A program made the translations under genes and the position numbers. A stretch of DNA of 45,791 nt from NCBI RefSeq assembly GCF_003353015.1, contig NZ_QREM01000009.1:1016048-1061838 (forward strand), read 5' to 3'. This document shows, in pieces, positions 36,651-45,790 of the stretch. The stretch's first letter is position 1; every line of letters begins with the position of its first letter. The DNA comes from Xanthomonas arboricola (GTDB lineage Bacteria > Pseudomonadota > Gammaproteobacteria > Xanthomonadales > Xanthomonadaceae). The notes beneath the pieces are model-generated. The model ran no database searches. It was given only the letters and a program-made list of their open reading frames with translations, and was not told the origin of the DNA.

Positions 36651-36702
36651 GAAGTGGGCAGGGTATCGCCAAGTGGCGTGAAGGAGAGGAAGACAGCGCC
36701 GC

Positions 36703-37287
36703 CTAGCGGAGCGCGGCCTGGAGGGCCTTGCGAATGACCGTGGCGACGTCGTCGCCTTCTGCCCCGGCCTCGCGTGCCATGCGTGCGGCCTCGGCCGGCT
36801 TGTAACCCAGTTGCTGCAACGCCACGGTGGCTTCGGACACCGCATCCGGGCCGAGCTGGCCGGTGATCGGCGCACCGCTGCTGAAGTCGGCGGCGCGGTC
36901 GCGCAGCTCCACCACCATCCGCTCGGCGGTCTTCTTGCCGATGCCGGGGATGCGCGTCAGCGCGGTGATGTCGCCGCTGGTGATCAGCCGGGCGAACTCG
37001 TCCACGCTGACCCCGGACAGCACCGCCAGCGCGATCTTGGCGCCGATGCCGGTGACCTTCTGTACGTCGCGGAACAGCCTGCGCTCGCCTTCGCGCAGGA
37101 ATCCGTACAGCGACACGCTGTCTTCCTTCTGCGCATAGTGGGTGAACAGGATCACGTCGCGGCCGACGTCGGGCAGGTCGTAGAAGGTGCTCATCGGCGC
37201 CTCCAGCTCGTAGCCCACCCCGCCCACGTCGATCACCAGCCACGGCGGCTGCTTGTAGGCCAGGATCCCGCGCAGGCGGCCGATCAT
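36703..37287 (-). CDS. ruvA: Holliday junction protein RuvA
   Basis: Junction-binding protein of 194 residues forming tetramers that load RuvB. OB domain [31 protein letters not shown], two helix-hairpin-helix motifs (LISVSGVGAKIA-type: [16 protein letters not shown] and [19 protein letters not shown]) and a C-terminal RuvB-binding domain ([20 protein letters not shown]) are all seen. Confidence 0.97.
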   Translation of the reverse strand: MIGRLRGILAYKQPPWLVIDVGGVGYELEAPMSTFYDLPDVGRDVILFTHYAQKEDSVSLYGFLREGERRLFRDVQKVTGIGAKIALAVLSGVSVDEFARLITSGDITALTRIPGIGKKTAERMVVELRDRAADFSSGAPITGQLGPDAVSEATVALQQLGYKPAEAARMAREAGAEGDDVATVIRKALQAALR

Positions 37288-37308
37288 TGGGCACCGCCAG
37301 GGCGGTGC

Positions 37309-37340
37309 CGGGATTGGGAATTGGGGATTGGGGATTGGTT
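37309..37340. repeat. Heptad repeat (GGGATTGG) after ruvC, left arm
   Basis: GGGATTG/GGGAATT heptads between ruvC and ruvA. The complementary orientation occurs at 37410-37444, so the pair forms an inverted repeat across the spacer. Confidence 0.8.
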
Positions 37341-37409
37341 ATTCCCCGCGCGGCCGTCAACGACTGGCGCGTACAGCCCCATCAGCTCAGCACAGGCAGA
37401 CCCGCTTTT

Positions 37410-37444
37410 TCCAATTCCCAATCCCGACTCCCGATTCCCGATTC
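37410..37444. repeat. Heptad repeat (CCAATCC/CCGATTC), right arm
   Basis: CCAATTCCCAATCCCGACTC followed by more heptads, ending at the ruvC stop. It is the inverted partner of 37309-37340. Confidence 0.8.
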
Positions 37445-37969
37445 TCATTTCTTGCGGCTCCAGGCCTGTTGGGTATTGACGCCCAGGCGCTGCGCGGTGG
37501 CGCGCACGTGGGCGTGGGTGATGGCGACCGCCAGCGCGTCGGCGGCGTCGGCCTGCAGCTTGCCTTTCAGGTTGAGCATGATGCCGACCATGTGCTGGAC
37601 CTGCACCTTGTCCGCCCCACCCTTGCCGACCAGCGCCAGCTTGATCTCGGTGGCAGCGTACTCGTGCACCGGCAGGTCGCGCAGCACCACCGCGCAGATC
37701 GCCGCCCCGCGCGCGTGGCCGAGCTTGAGCGCGGAATCGGCGCTCTTGCCCATGAACACCTTCTCGATCGCCACTTCCTGCGGCCGGTAGGTCTCGATCA
37801 CCTCGCCCAGCCCGTGCAGCAGGCGCTTGAGCCGCCGGGCAAAGTCGCCCTCGCCCAGCAGCACCAGCGGCGCATGATAGACATGCCGGCTGCGACCGCT
37901 CTCATCGACATCGATGATGCCGAGCCCGGTGCGCTGCGAGCCGGGATCGATGCCGAGGATGCGGGTCAT
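37445..37969 (-). CDS. ruvC: Holliday junction resolvase RuvC
   Basis: Endonuclease of 174 residues resolving junctions bound by RuvAB. The RNase H-like site has [18 protein letters not shown] (Asp8), [26 protein letters not shown] (Glu) and a C-terminal [14 protein letters not shown] motif. ATG 37969 is chosen; the longer frame runs into heptad repeats. Confidence 0.97.
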   Translation of the reverse strand: MTRILGIDPGSQRTGLGIIDVDESGRSRHVYHAPLVLLGEGDFARRLKRLLHGLGEVIETYRPQEVAIEKVFMGKSADSALKLGHARGAAICAVVLRDLPVHEYAATEIKLALVGKGGADKVQVQHMVGIMLNLKGKLQADAADALAVAITHAHVRATAQRLGVNTQQAWSRKK

Positions 37970-37986
37970 CGCGCGGCCGGGCTTGG

Positions 37987-38076
37987 CGATTGGGGATTCG
38001 GGATTGGTGATGCGCATGCAGTACGGCGATCGCATTGCTGTTGCGAATCCCGAATGCCGAATCCCGCCATCCCGGC
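37987..38076. repeat. Inverted heptad repeats between yebC and ruvC
   Basis: GGGATTCGGGATTGG (37993-38007) and GAATCCCGAATGCCGAATCCC (about 38045-38065) face each other across a short spacer. Confidence 0.75.
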
Positions 38077-38081
38077 CTTCA

Positions 38082-38810
38082 TCAGGCGCCGAGACTCGAC
38101 TGGTCGACGTTCGAATACACGTCCTGGACGTCGTCCAGGTCTTCGAGCATGTCGAGCAGCTTGCGGACCTGCACGGCGGTGTCGCCGTCGACGGCGATGT
38201 CGTTTTCGGCGCGGAAGGTGATCTCGGCGTGGGCCGGCTCCAGGCCGGCGGCGGTCAGCGCCTGCTTGACCTGGGCGAAGGCCTCCGGGGCGGTCAGTAC
38301 GTCGATGGCGCCGTCTTCCGGGTAGACCACCACGTCGTCGGCGCCGGCCTCGATCGCCGCGTCGGTGAGGGTGTCTTCGTCGGTGCCGGCGGCAAAGCTC
38401 AGCACGCCCAGGCGCTTGAACATGAAGGCCACCGAGCCGTCGGTGCCCATGTTGCCGCCGCACTTGCTGAAGGCATGGCGCACATCGGCCACCGCGCGCA
38501 CGCGGTTGTCGGTCAGGCAGTCCACGATCACCGCCACGCCGCCGGGGGCGTAGCCCTCGTAGCGCACTTCCTCGTACTCCACGCCTTCCAGCTCGCCGGT
38601 GGCTTTCTTGATGGCGCGCTCGATCACGTCCTTGGACATGTTCGCCGACAGGCCCTTGTCCACCGCCACGCGCAGGCGCGGATTGTTGGACGGATCGCCA
38701 CCGCCGCCGCGCGCGGCGACGCTGATCTCGCGAATGATCTTGGTGAACATCTTGCCGCGCTTGGCGTCGGAGGCGTTCTTGCGGCCTTCGATGGAGGGGC
38801 CTCTACCCAT
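38082..38810 (-). CDS. yebC: YebC/PmpR family protein
   Basis: Protein of 242 residues. [29 protein letters not shown] and the downstream [11 protein letters not shown] are diagnostic. YebC family members have been described as DNA-binding regulators and, more recently, as factors easing ribosome stalling at proline stretches. In proteobacteria it is often found before ruvC, as here. Confidence 0.96.
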   Translation of the reverse strand: MGRGPSIEGRKNASDAKRGKMFTKIIREISVAARGGGGDPSNNPRLRVAVDKGLSANMSKDVIERAIKKATGELEGVEYEEVRYEGYAPGGVAVIVDCLTDNRVRAVADVRHAFSKCGGNMGTDGSVAFMFKRLGVLSFAAGTDEDTLTDAAIEAGADDVVVYPEDGAIDVLTAPEAFAQVKQALTAAGLEPAHAEITFRAENDIAVDGDTAVQVRKLLDMLEDLDDVQDVYSNVDQSSLGA

Positions 38811-38885
38811 GGGTGGTTCCAGACTGGCTTGGATGACAGGGCGCGGATTTTACCTGATTGCTCGCCCGCACCGGGGCGGCGGCGT

Positions 38886-39563
38886 TCAGTGGCCGAACCG
38901 GCCCTGGCGCAGGAAGTGCAGCACCTGCTGCGCGGCCTCGGGCGAGCGCAACAGGCCGCTGTGGCTGGCCTGCACCACGCAGTGGTCGCGCAGCCCCGGC
39001 AGGCGGGTTTCGGCCAGCGCCACGGTGCCGTCCGAGCCGCCTTCCAGCGGTGCCAGCCAGCGCCCCACCCCGCGTGCGACGGTGCCGGCGACCTGGCCGA
39101 CCTCCGCCGCGCCCTCCCAGTGCGCGAGGCCGTGCTGCAGCAAGGCCGCGCTGCGTCCCAGCGCCCAGCGCCCGCCGCGCCGGGCCAGGCCGCGCGCGGC
39201 GGCGCTGCCGCATAACGGCGAGCCCAGGCAGACCACGCGGCGCACCGGCAATCCGGGCGCAATGCGCAGCGCCTGCAACGCCACCAACCCGCCCAGGCTA
39301 TGGCAGACCAGCCACTGCGCGCCGGTCGCCTGCAGGCGTTCGATCAGCCGCGGCACCGCCTGCGCCGGACCGCCGAGCACGCTGGCATAGCCGAACAGCG
39401 CGGGCGCCAGGCCCTCGGCACGCAGCCGGCGCGCGAGCGGCAACAGCCAGTGCGCGGTATTCCAGATGCCGTGCACCAGCAGCACGTCGGCGGTGGCGGT
39501 GGTCGGTGCCGTGCGCGGAGCGTGCCCGGATGCGGCTGCAAATGCTGAACAGGTGCTGGGCAT
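38886..39563 (-). CDS. Alpha/beta hydrolase (lipase-like)
   Basis: Protein of 225 residues. An oxyanion-type VLLVHGIWNTAHWLLPLARRLRAEG start is followed by the nucleophile elbow CHSLGG (Ser89; the first Gly of GxSxG is Cys) and a late ASHSGLL that could carry the catalytic His. A substrate cannot be named; members of this class (PGAP1/lipase-like) act on esters. ATG 39563 is chosen because a GGAGA Shine-Dalgarno precedes it; a GTG at 39581 extends by 6 residues. Same strand as yebC. Confidence 0.82.
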   Translation of the reverse strand: MPSTCSAFAAASGHAPRTAPTTATADVLLVHGIWNTAHWLLPLARRLRAEGLAPALFGYASVLGGPAQAVPRLIERLQATGAQWLVCHSLGGLVALQALRIAPGLPVRRVVCLGSPLCGSAAARGLARRGGRWALGRSAALLQHGLAHWEGAAEVGQVAGTVARGVGRWLAPLEGGSDGTVALAETRLPGLRDHCVVQASHSGLLRSPEAAQQVLHFLRQGRFGH

Positions 39564-39626
39564 CAGCGCGGTCTCCAGCACGTGGCGCGCGATCGCCGGC
39601 CTGCTGCGGACGGCGCCTGCATGCGC

Positions 39627-40154
39627 TCAGTCGGCCGCGATCAGCGGCTTGCGCCGCAGGATGTGTTCGCGGTCGAGGATCTTGCCGACCGGGAAGTCGT
39701 ACTCGCCCACCTTCTCGAAACCGTAGCGGGCGTAGAAGCGTTGCGCGCCGAAATTCTCCGACCACACGCCGATCCACAGCGTGCGCGGGCCGTCGCGCTC
39801 CAGCCATTCCAGCGTGGTTTCGAACAGGCGGCTGCCCCAGCCGCTGTTCTGGTAATCCTTCAACAGATACAGCCGCTTGAGCTCACCGTCGCCGGGACGC
39901 ACATCGTCGTGCGGCAGCCCGCAGGGGCCGGCGGCGGCATGGCCGACCAGCAGGTTGTCCATCTCCAGCAGCCAGATCGCATAGTCCGGATGCGCCAGCA
40001 CGATGCGTGCGCGCTCGACCGCGTAGGTCTCCTGCAGAAAGCCGTGCAGATCCTCTGGCGGGTACAGATGCCCGAAGGTTTCGGTGAAGGTCTGCGCAGC
40101 CAGCAGCGACAAGGCTTCGGCATCGTCCGGTGTGGCGCGGCGGATGCGGGTCAT
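39627..40154 (-). CDS. GNAT N-acetyltransferase
   Basis: Acyltransferase of 175 residues with a GNAT fold: TRIRRATPDDAEALSLLAAQTF, the acetyl-CoA-contacting region LKRLYLLKDYQNSGWGSRLFETTLEWL (the pyrophosphate loop is QNSGWG, less canonical than QxxGxG) and the C-terminal LWIGVWSENFGAQRFYARYGFEKVGEYDFPVG. The substrate is unknown. The nearest relatives in Xanthomonas are annotated simply as GNAT proteins. Confidence 0.85.
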   Translation of the reverse strand: MTRIRRATPDDAEALSLLAAQTFTETFGHLYPPEDLHGFLQETYAVERARIVLAHPDYAIWLLEMDNLLVGHAAAGPCGLPHDDVRPGDGELKRLYLLKDYQNSGWGSRLFETTLEWLERDGPRTLWIGVWSENFGAQRFYARYGFEKVGEYDFPVGKILDREHILRRKPLIAAD

Positions 40155-40214
40155 GCGGGGGTCTCAGGCCGGGGGGACGTGGCAGCTTCGCGCATGCGGC
40201 TCTGTTGTCGCAAG

Positions 40215-40241
40215 CGGGGATTCGGGATTCGGGAATCGGGA
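40215..40241. repeat. Heptad repeat (GGGATTC)
   Basis: GGGGATTCGGGATTCGGGAA and continuing TCGGGAG, a single array without an evident inverted partner. Confidence 0.75.
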
Positions 40242-40407
40242 GAGCATGCGCGTTTCCGGGGCGGCGCGTGCGCGAGTCGCTCGCAATGCATCGTTGAGGG
40301 CGAGCAAGGGGCGCAGTTTTCCGTCGCGGCTGCGGCGCGGCGTGGCCTGCGGACGATGACATCGACGGTTCGGCCGGTGGGCGGCGCTTCCGCGGCAGCC
40401 AGGCATG

Positions 40408-40465
40408 CGACACGCTGCACGCTGCAGCGTGTCGGCAAGACGGCCACGCGCTGGCGTGGCCGTCT
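40408..40465 (-). terminator. Two adjacent 12-bp hairpins after aspS
   Basis: Hairpin 1 (40438-40465): AGACGGCCACGC/GCGTGGCCGTCT, loop of 4. Hairpin 2 (40408-40434): CGACACGCTGCA/TGCAGCGTGTCG, loop of 3. Both are perfect and separated by 3 nt, starting 11 nt beyond the aspS stop. There is no T-run, so they may terminate with Rho or stabilise the 3' end. Confidence 0.65.
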
Positions 40466-40475
40466 GGGTGGCAGG

Positions 40476-42242
40476 TCAGGCCTGCTTGGGGCGTACCTGC
40501 ACGTGCACTTCGGCCAGCTGATCGGCGGCGATCGGCGACGGGGCGTCGGTCATCAGGTCCTGCGCGCCGGTGGTCTTGGGGAACGGGATGACGTCGCGGA
40601 TCGATTCGGTGCCGGCCATCAATGCAGCGATGCGGTCGATGCCGAAGGCGATGCCGCCATGCGGCGGGGCGCCGTAGTTCAGGGCATCGAGCAGGAAGCC
40701 GAACTTGGCACGCGCCTCCTCGGCGCCGATGCCGAGCAGCTCGAACACCGCGCTCTGCATGTCCGGGCGGTGGATACGGATCGAGCCGCCGCCGATCTCG
40801 TTGCCGTTGAGCACCATGTCGTAACCACGCGAAACCGCGGTGCGGGCGTTGGCGCGCAGGTCGGCGATGTCGTCCACCGCCGGCGCGGTGAAGGGGTGAT
40901 GCAGGGCCACGTAGCGCTGCGCCTCCTCGTCCCACTCGAACATCGGGAAATCGGTGACCCACAGCGGCGCCCAGCCATCGGCGACCAGATTGAACTCCTT
41001 GCCGGCCTTCAGGCGCAGGGCGCCCATGAAGTCGGACACGGTGTTGTAGCGGCCGGCACCGAAGAACACGATGTCGCCGTTGGTTGCACCGACGTGCTTG
41101 AGCAGTGCGGCGAAGGCCTGCTCGCCGAAGAACTTGGCGATCGGCGAGCTGACCTCGCCGGTCTCCGACAGCTTGATGTAGGCCAGGCCCTTGGCGCCGT
41201 ACTTGGCGGCGTGCGCGGCGTAGTCGTCGATCTGCTTGCGGCTCAGCGTGGCGCCACCGGGAATGCGCAGCGCGGCCACGCGGCCGTCGGCGTCGTTGGC
41301 GGCGGCAGTGAACACCGGGAATTCGCTGGCCTTGACCAGCTCGGCCACGTCGACCAGCTCCAGCCCGATGCGCAGGTCCGGCTTGTCCGAACCATAGCGA
41401 CGCATCGCCTCGGCCCAGGTCATGCGCGGGAACTGCGCGGCCAGGTCGACCTCCACCACTTCGGCGAAGATGGCGCGGATCATGTCTTCGACGAAGTCCT
41501 GCACGTCGCGCTCGCGCACGAAGGCAAATTCCATGTCCAGCTGGGTGAATTCCAGCTGGCGGTCGGCGCGCAGCGCTTCGTCGCGGAAGCAGCGTGCGAT
41601 CTGGTAGTAGCGGTCGAAGCCGGCCACCATCAGGATCTGCTTGAACAGCTGCGGGCTCTGCGGCAACGCGTAGAACTCGCCCGGATGCATGCGCGCCGGC
41701 ACCAGGAAGTCGCGTGCGCCTTCCGGAGTGGCCTTGGTCAGGATCGGGGTTTCGATGTCCTGGAAATCGCGTGCGTCCAGGTGCCGGCGCAGCGCCTGCA
41801 CCAGCTTGATGCGGGTGCGCTGCATGCGCTGCATTTCCGGACGGCGCAAATCCAGGTAACGGTACTTCAGGCGGGTTTCCTCGCCCGGGTTTTCATGCGC
41901 GTGGAACGGCAGCGGCGCAGCCTTGTTGAGGATGCTGATGCGGGTGGCGATCACTTCGACCTTGCCGGTGCGCAGCTTGTCGTTGACCGCGTGACGCGCG
42001 CGCACCACGCCTTCGACCTGCAGCACGTCCTCGTAGCCGAGGCTGGCGGCCACCTTGAACAGCTCGGCGCTGTCGTCGTCGCCGGCCACCGGTTCCACCG
42101 TCACCTGCACGATGCCTTCGTGGTCGCGCAGGTCGATGAAGCACACCCCGCCCAGGTTGCGGGCCACGTCGGTCCAGCCGGCGAGAGTGACGGTTTGGCC
42201 GATCAAGGTCTCATCGACCAGGCCGCAGAAGTGGGTACGCAT
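40476..42242 (-). CDS. aspS: Aspartyl-tRNA synthetase AspS
   Basis: Class IIb synthetase of 588 residues. The N-terminal anticodon-binding OB domain ([23 protein letters not shown]) is followed by motif 2 ([23 protein letters not shown]), the bacterial GAD insert and motif 3 ([16 protein letters not shown]). ATG 42242 follows GGAGCTTTCG, a plausible Shine-Dalgarno. Same-strand gene upstream is fmdB-like, with the opposing DUF3011 gene between. Confidence 0.97.
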   Translation of the reverse strand: MRTHFCGLVDETLIGQTVTLAGWTDVARNLGGVCFIDLRDHEGIVQVTVEPVAGDDDSAELFKVAASLGYEDVLQVEGVVRARHAVNDKLRTGKVEVIATRISILNKAAPLPFHAHENPGEETRLKYRYLDLRRPEMQRMQRTRIKLVQALRRHLDARDFQDIETPILTKATPEGARDFLVPARMHPGEFYALPQSPQLFKQILMVAGFDRYYQIARCFRDEALRADRQLEFTQLDMEFAFVRERDVQDFVEDMIRAIFAEVVEVDLAAQFPRMTWAEAMRRYGSDKPDLRIGLELVDVAELVKASEFPVFTAAANDADGRVAALRIPGGATLSRKQIDDYAAHAAKYGAKGLAYIKLSETGEVSSPIAKFFGEQAFAALLKHVGATNGDIVFFGAGRYNTVSDFMGALRLKAGKEFNLVADGWAPLWVTDFPMFEWDEEAQRYVALHHPFTAPAVDDIADLRANARTAVSRGYDMVLNGNEIGGGSIRIHRPDMQSAVFELLGIGAEEARAKFGFLLDALNYGAPPHGGIAFGIDRIAALMAGTESIRDVIPFPKTTGAQDLMTDAPSPIAADQLAEVHVQVRPKQA

Positions 42243-42398
42243 CGAAAGCTCCGCTGAAAACCCGACGCAGGACGGCGCCGGAGAGCCGGATATTCTGGGG
42301 CCGGCGGGCGACAGGAGCAAATGCGCAGGCGCTCATGGCCGCTTAAGTCGGCGCCCGGCTGAATAGGCGCCAGACCCTTCCGCACCAAGGACGACACG

Positions 42399-43172
42399 AT
42401 GCTGCGCACCGCCCTGCTGCTCTCCGGCTTCGGCCTGATCACCCTGACCGGCCTGCTGACCAGCGCGCCTGCCGCCGCGCAGGACCGTGGCTGGAACGGC
42501 CCCAGCATCACCTGCTCCAGCAACGACAACCGCCGCCGCGAGTGCGATACGCCGTTCCGCGGCCGCGCGGTGCTGGTCGAGAACATCTCCGGCACCCGCT
42601 GCATCGAAGGCCGCAACTGGGGCAGCGACCGCGGCCGCATCTGGGTCGACAACGGTTGCCGTGGGCGCTTTGTCGATGGCCGCAACGGCGGTGGCGGCTG
42701 GGGCGGCAACACGGGCCCCGGCGGTGGCGGGGTCGCCGGTACGGTGCGCTGCGAGAGCAACGACCAGCGCCAGAAGATCTGCGACACCGGCTGGCGCCGC
42801 GCCATGCTGGTGCGCCAGCTGTCCAACACGCCCTGCGTGGAAGGCCGCAACTGGCGCCAGGACGGGGGTCGGATCTGGGTGGACGACGGCTGCCGGGGCG
42901 AGTTTGCGCAGGCCCGCGGTGGCGGCTGGGACCGGGGTGACGGCGGTTACGGTGGCCGCGACGACCGCCCGCGCAACGATTACGCCATCACCTGCGCCAG
43001 CGACGACCGCCGCCTGCGCACCTGCGGCTGGGATGGCCGCTACGGCCGCCCGGTGCTGACCCGCCAGCTGTCCGACACCCGTTGCGAGGAAGGCCGCAGC
43101 TGGGGCTACGACGACCGCCGCGCGACGCTGTGGGTCAACGATGGCTGCCGGGCGCGCTTCGAGGCGCGTTGA
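42399..43172 (+). CDS. DUF3011 secreted protein with three repeats
   Basis: Protein of 257 residues. A signal peptide (LRTALLLSGFGLITLTGLLTSAPAAAQ) is followed by three DUF3011-type units (about 36-92, 115-170 and 196-254), each with four Cys (39/49/68/87; 118/128/146/165; 199/209/229/250) and the pattern C-x-S-N/D-D-x-R-...-C...RGR/RRQ...EGRxW...IWVDxGCRGxF. Gly/Asp/Arg-rich linkers join them. Predicted periplasmic or extracellular with two disulfides per repeat. Function unknown. It is transcribed against its aspS and FmdB neighbours. Confidence 0.85.
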   Translation: MLRTALLLSGFGLITLTGLLTSAPAAAQDRGWNGPSITCSSNDNRRRECDTPFRGRAVLVENISGTRCIEGRNWGSDRGRIWVDNGCRGRFVDGRNGGGGWGGNTGPGGGGVAGTVRCESNDQRQKICDTGWRRAMLVRQLSNTPCVEGRNWRQDGGRIWVDDGCRGEFAQARGGGWDRGDGGYGGRDDRPRNDYAITCASDDRRLRTCGWDGRYGRPVLTRQLSDTRCEEGRSWGYDDRRATLWVNDGCRARFEAR

Positions 43173-43275
43173 GGCAGACAGTCAGCGCGCCGCTCCTGGG
43201 GCGGGACAGGGTGACGGCTTCAGCACTGCCAGCCGCTGCCCGGTGCTGCCCGCCGCTGCAGCGCGCTGACCCGGC

Positions 43276-43569
43276 TCAGGCAGGATCGGCCGCGGGCTTG
43301 GCAGCGGGCTTGCTCTCGGCGGCGGCCGCCGGCTTGGCATCGCCACCGGCGCTGCTGCTCTCGCTGAGGTTTTTCTTCTTCTCGCCCGCCGACTTGAAGT
43401 CGGTCTCGTACCAGCCGCTGCCGGACAGACGGAACGACGGCGCGGTGATCTGGCGCTTGATCGTGGCCGCCGCGCAGGCCGGACAGGTCTGCGGATCGGG
43501 ATCGGCCATCTTCTGCAGGCGGTCGAAGGCGTGGCCGCAGGTGGTGCACTGGAAACCGTAGATGGGCAT
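43276..43569 (-). CDS. FmdB-type zinc ribbon protein
   Basis: Protein of 97 residues. The N-terminal ribbon has MPIYGFQCTTCGHAFDRLQK and QTCPACAAATIKRQI, giving a four-Cys zinc site of FmdB type. The C-terminal part is Lys/Ala/Ser-rich (KSAGEKKKNLSE, KPAAAAESKPAAKPAADPA). Such proteins often lie just upstream of aspS in proteobacteria; here the DUF3011 gene on the plus strand separates the two. Start ATG 43569. Confidence 0.88.
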   Translation of the reverse strand: MPIYGFQCTTCGHAFDRLQKMADPDPQTCPACAAATIKRQITAPSFRLSGSGWYETDFKSAGEKKKNLSESSSAGGDAKPAAAAESKPAAKPAADPA

Positions 43570-44020
43570 GGCAGGATCAGCTGAAGACGATGCAGGGGCG
43601 CAGATTCTAGACGGATGCGGGCAGGCAGGTGCAGTGGTGCATCTGCGCTTGGCCAGGCGCGTACGCGTTGCCGGCGAGAGACATCGCTCGGTGATCGTGG
43701 CGTGCCCGCCCGTGCGCCAAGTGGACGCCCGGCATCGCGGCTCCCATCGGCAGACGGCAGGGCATGGGGGCGCCCGCGCGCATGCCGACGGTCGCCGGCC
43801 TGCGCACCGAGTGCGCGATACGTCGGCGTGACCGTGCGACCTGCGCAGGCAGGTGAAGCCGTCATCCGCCACGTCACACACCCACGCGGTGCGCCGACCC
43901 GACACCAACCTGCTGGTATGCAACGCCGCAAGCCAGCTCGCTTCGCTCAAGCCGCGCGACACAGGCTGCTACACTCCAACAGGTGATCGACGCGCCTCTT
44001 CCCCCACGAGGACCGCATCC
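43570..44020. other. Intergenic region without recognised gene
   Basis: A 451-bp gap between fmdB-like and MFS genes. The frames that cross it are Arg/Ala-rich and lack family similarity. A GAGGA ribosome-binding site (44008-44012) at its right end serves the MFS gene. Confidence 0.4.
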
Positions 44021-45265
44021 ATGTTGCGGCTGACTGCCTTATTGCTGGGCGTTGCCCTGCTGCTGACCGGCAGCGGGCTGCTCGGCACCCTGCTTGCCGT
44101 GCGCGGTGGACAGGCCGGTTTCGATGCGCGTGCGCTCGGCCTGATCATGTCCGGGTATTTCGCCGGCTTCTTTCTCGGCACCTTCTTCGCGCCGCCGCTG
44201 ATCCGGCGCATCGGGCATATCCGCGCATTCGCGTTCTACGCGGCGCTGGCGGCGATCGCGGTACTGCTGCATCCGATCTGGTTGAACGCCTGGGGTTGGG
44301 GATTGCTGCGGCTGGTCACCGGCGCGGCGCTGGTCGGCCTGTACACGGTGATCGAGAGCTGGCTCAACGCCGAGCCGGACGCGCGCCGGCGCAGCCGGGT
44401 GTTTTCGGTCTACATGGCGATCAATCTGTCGGCATTGGCGCTGGGCCAGATCCTGCTCACCGCAGGCGATGCGGGCGCACCGGCGATGTTCACGCTGACG
44501 GCGATCCTGATCTGCGCGGCAGTGATGCCGGTGATGACCACGCGCCTGATTCCGCCCGAGGTGCCGCACGTGTCGCGCCTGCGCCTCAAGACGCTGTACG
44601 CGCTGGCGCCGGTGGCGACCATCGGCGCGGGATTGTCGGGCCTGGCGATGGGGGCGTTCTGGGGTCTGTTGCCGGTGTACGCCGACCGCATCGGGCTGGA
44701 TGCCGACGGCGTGGCGATGTTCATGCTCACCGCCATCATCGGCGGTGCGGTGCTGCAGTGGCCGATCGGGCGCATCAGCGATGGCCATGACCGGCGCATC
44801 GGCCTGGTCACGATCAGCGTGCTGGCGGCCGGCATTGCGATCGCCGCCGCGGTGCCGATGGTGCAGGCGCAGACCGGCATGTTGTTCGTGCTGTTCTTCG
44901 TATACGGCGGGTTGGCGTTCTCGCTGTATCCGTTCGCGGTGGCGCACATGCTCGATTACCTGCCGCGCGAAGAGCTGCTCTCCGGCTGCAGCAGCCTGCT
45001 GCTGGTACATGGCGTGGGCGCGGCGATCGGTCCGGCCCTGGCCGGTGGCGCGATGCAGAAATTCGGCCCTGCGGCACTGCCGGTCTATTTCGCGGTGATG
45101 CTGCTGGCACTGGCCGGATTTACCCTGGCACGCCTGCTGCGCTTCACGCGCCGCCGCATCCACCCGATCTCTTTCCGCCCGATGCTGCGCACCACGCCAT
45201 CGGCGTTGGAGTTGATGCCGGAAACGCAGCAGGCCGAAGCGGCGCCTCACGCCAAGAGCGGCTAG
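44021..45265 (+). CDS. MFS transporter (YcaD-like)
   Basis: Major facilitator superfamily permease of 414 residues with twelve predicted helices. It begins MLRLTALLLGVALLLTGSGLLGTLLAVRGGQAG, has the cytoplasmic loop PLIRRIGHIRAFAFYA after helix 2 (degenerate motif A), GLYTVIESWLNAEPDARRRSRVF typical of YcaD-like proteins, and FALYP-type helix FSLYPFAVAHMLDYL. The substrate is unknown. The C-terminal tail after residue 370 is hydrophilic. The frame is open to 43853, but ATG 44021 has GAGGA upstream. Confidence 0.86.
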   Translation: MLRLTALLLGVALLLTGSGLLGTLLAVRGGQAGFDARALGLIMSGYFAGFFLGTFFAPPLIRRIGHIRAFAFYAALAAIAVLLHPIWLNAWGWGLLRLVTGAALVGLYTVIESWLNAEPDARRRSRVFSVYMAINLSALALGQILLTAGDAGAPAMFTLTAILICAAVMPVMTTRLIPPEVPHVSRLRLKTLYALAPVATIGAGLSGLAMGAFWGLLPVYADRIGLDADGVAMFMLTAIIGGAVLQWPIGRISDGHDRRIGLVTISVLAAGIAIAAAVPMVQAQTGMLFVLFFVYGGLAFSLYPFAVAHMLDYLPREELLSGCSSLLLVHGVGAAIGPALAGGAMQKFGPAALPVYFAVMLLALAGFTLARLLRFTRRRIHPISFRPMLRTTPSALELMPETQQAEAAPHAKSG

Positions 45266-45331
45266 CACACCTGTTTCGCTGTCGTTAGTCGCTGCGCTGC
45301 TGATCCGGCGATCTGCGGCGTTGCTGCAGAG

Positions 45332-45378
45332 CCGCCTTGCCCGCCCACCATCGCGGGGGGAGGGTGCCGCAAGGCGGA
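45332..45378. repeat. Miniature palindromic repeat element
   Basis: CCGCCTTGC and GCAAGGCGG enclose a short core with GCCCGCCCACCATCGCG, the same core as the left end of the larger element at 45445. It looks like an internally deleted copy. Confidence 0.65.
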
Positions 45379-45444
45379 GCAGCTGGCAGACGACTTTTTT
45401 GGATGGATCAGTTGTAGAGCGGTTGATCTGCGGCCTTATGGGAG

Positions 45445-45552
45445 GGCCCTTGCCCGCCCACCATCGCAGGACACGCCGCAAGTACGTCCGTGTAGGCTCT
45501 TACGCGGCATCCATGCCGCGTAAGGTCCCGCGACGGTGAGCGGGCAAGGGCC
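45445..45552. repeat. Palindromic intergenic repeat, copy 1
   Basis: Terminal arms GGGCCCTTGCCCGC and GCGGGCAAGGGCC bracket an element with central palindrome GCGGCATCCATGCCGC and the block GGACACGCCGCAAGTACGTC. Copy 2 is the inverted version. Confidence 0.8.
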
Positions 45553-45686
45553 AGTCGAGATGGTCGGTGTGCATGGTGCAAGCAGTGCATGACGTGCGTT
45601 GTTCGGATAACGGCGCGTCGATCAATGTCCCAAGGCAAGCCGAGTAACAAGCGGGCTTTCAACAAACTACCGACCAACTCTATGGT

Positions 45687-45790
45687 GCGGTGTCCTCGCC
45701 GATTGCGGGACCGTGTGGCGGCATGGATGCCGCCACCGAGCCTACATGGATGTACTTGCGGCGTGTCCCGCGAGCGGCGAGGGCACCGCG
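45687..45790. repeat. Palindromic intergenic repeat, copy 2 (inverted)
   Basis: Terminal arms GCGGTGTCCTCGCCG and CGGCGAGGGCACCGC bracket the reverse-oriented core: GCGGCATGGATGCCGC, AGCCTACATGGATGTACTTG and GCGGCGTGTCCCGCGA. It ends one base before the window edge. Repeats of this core are widespread in Xanthomonas genomes to my recollection. Confidence 0.8.

Larger units (their letters stand above)
40155..40475. other. Intergenic region with heptads and double hairpin
   Basis: Contains GGGATTC heptads at about 40215-40241 and, next to the aspS stop, two perfect 12-bp hairpins. No gene is seen in this 321-bp stretch. Confidence 0.6.

Noticed and set aside
34824..36737. Plus-strand open frame opposite kup
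   Set aside because: His/Gln/Arg-rich antisense of a clear membrane transporter.
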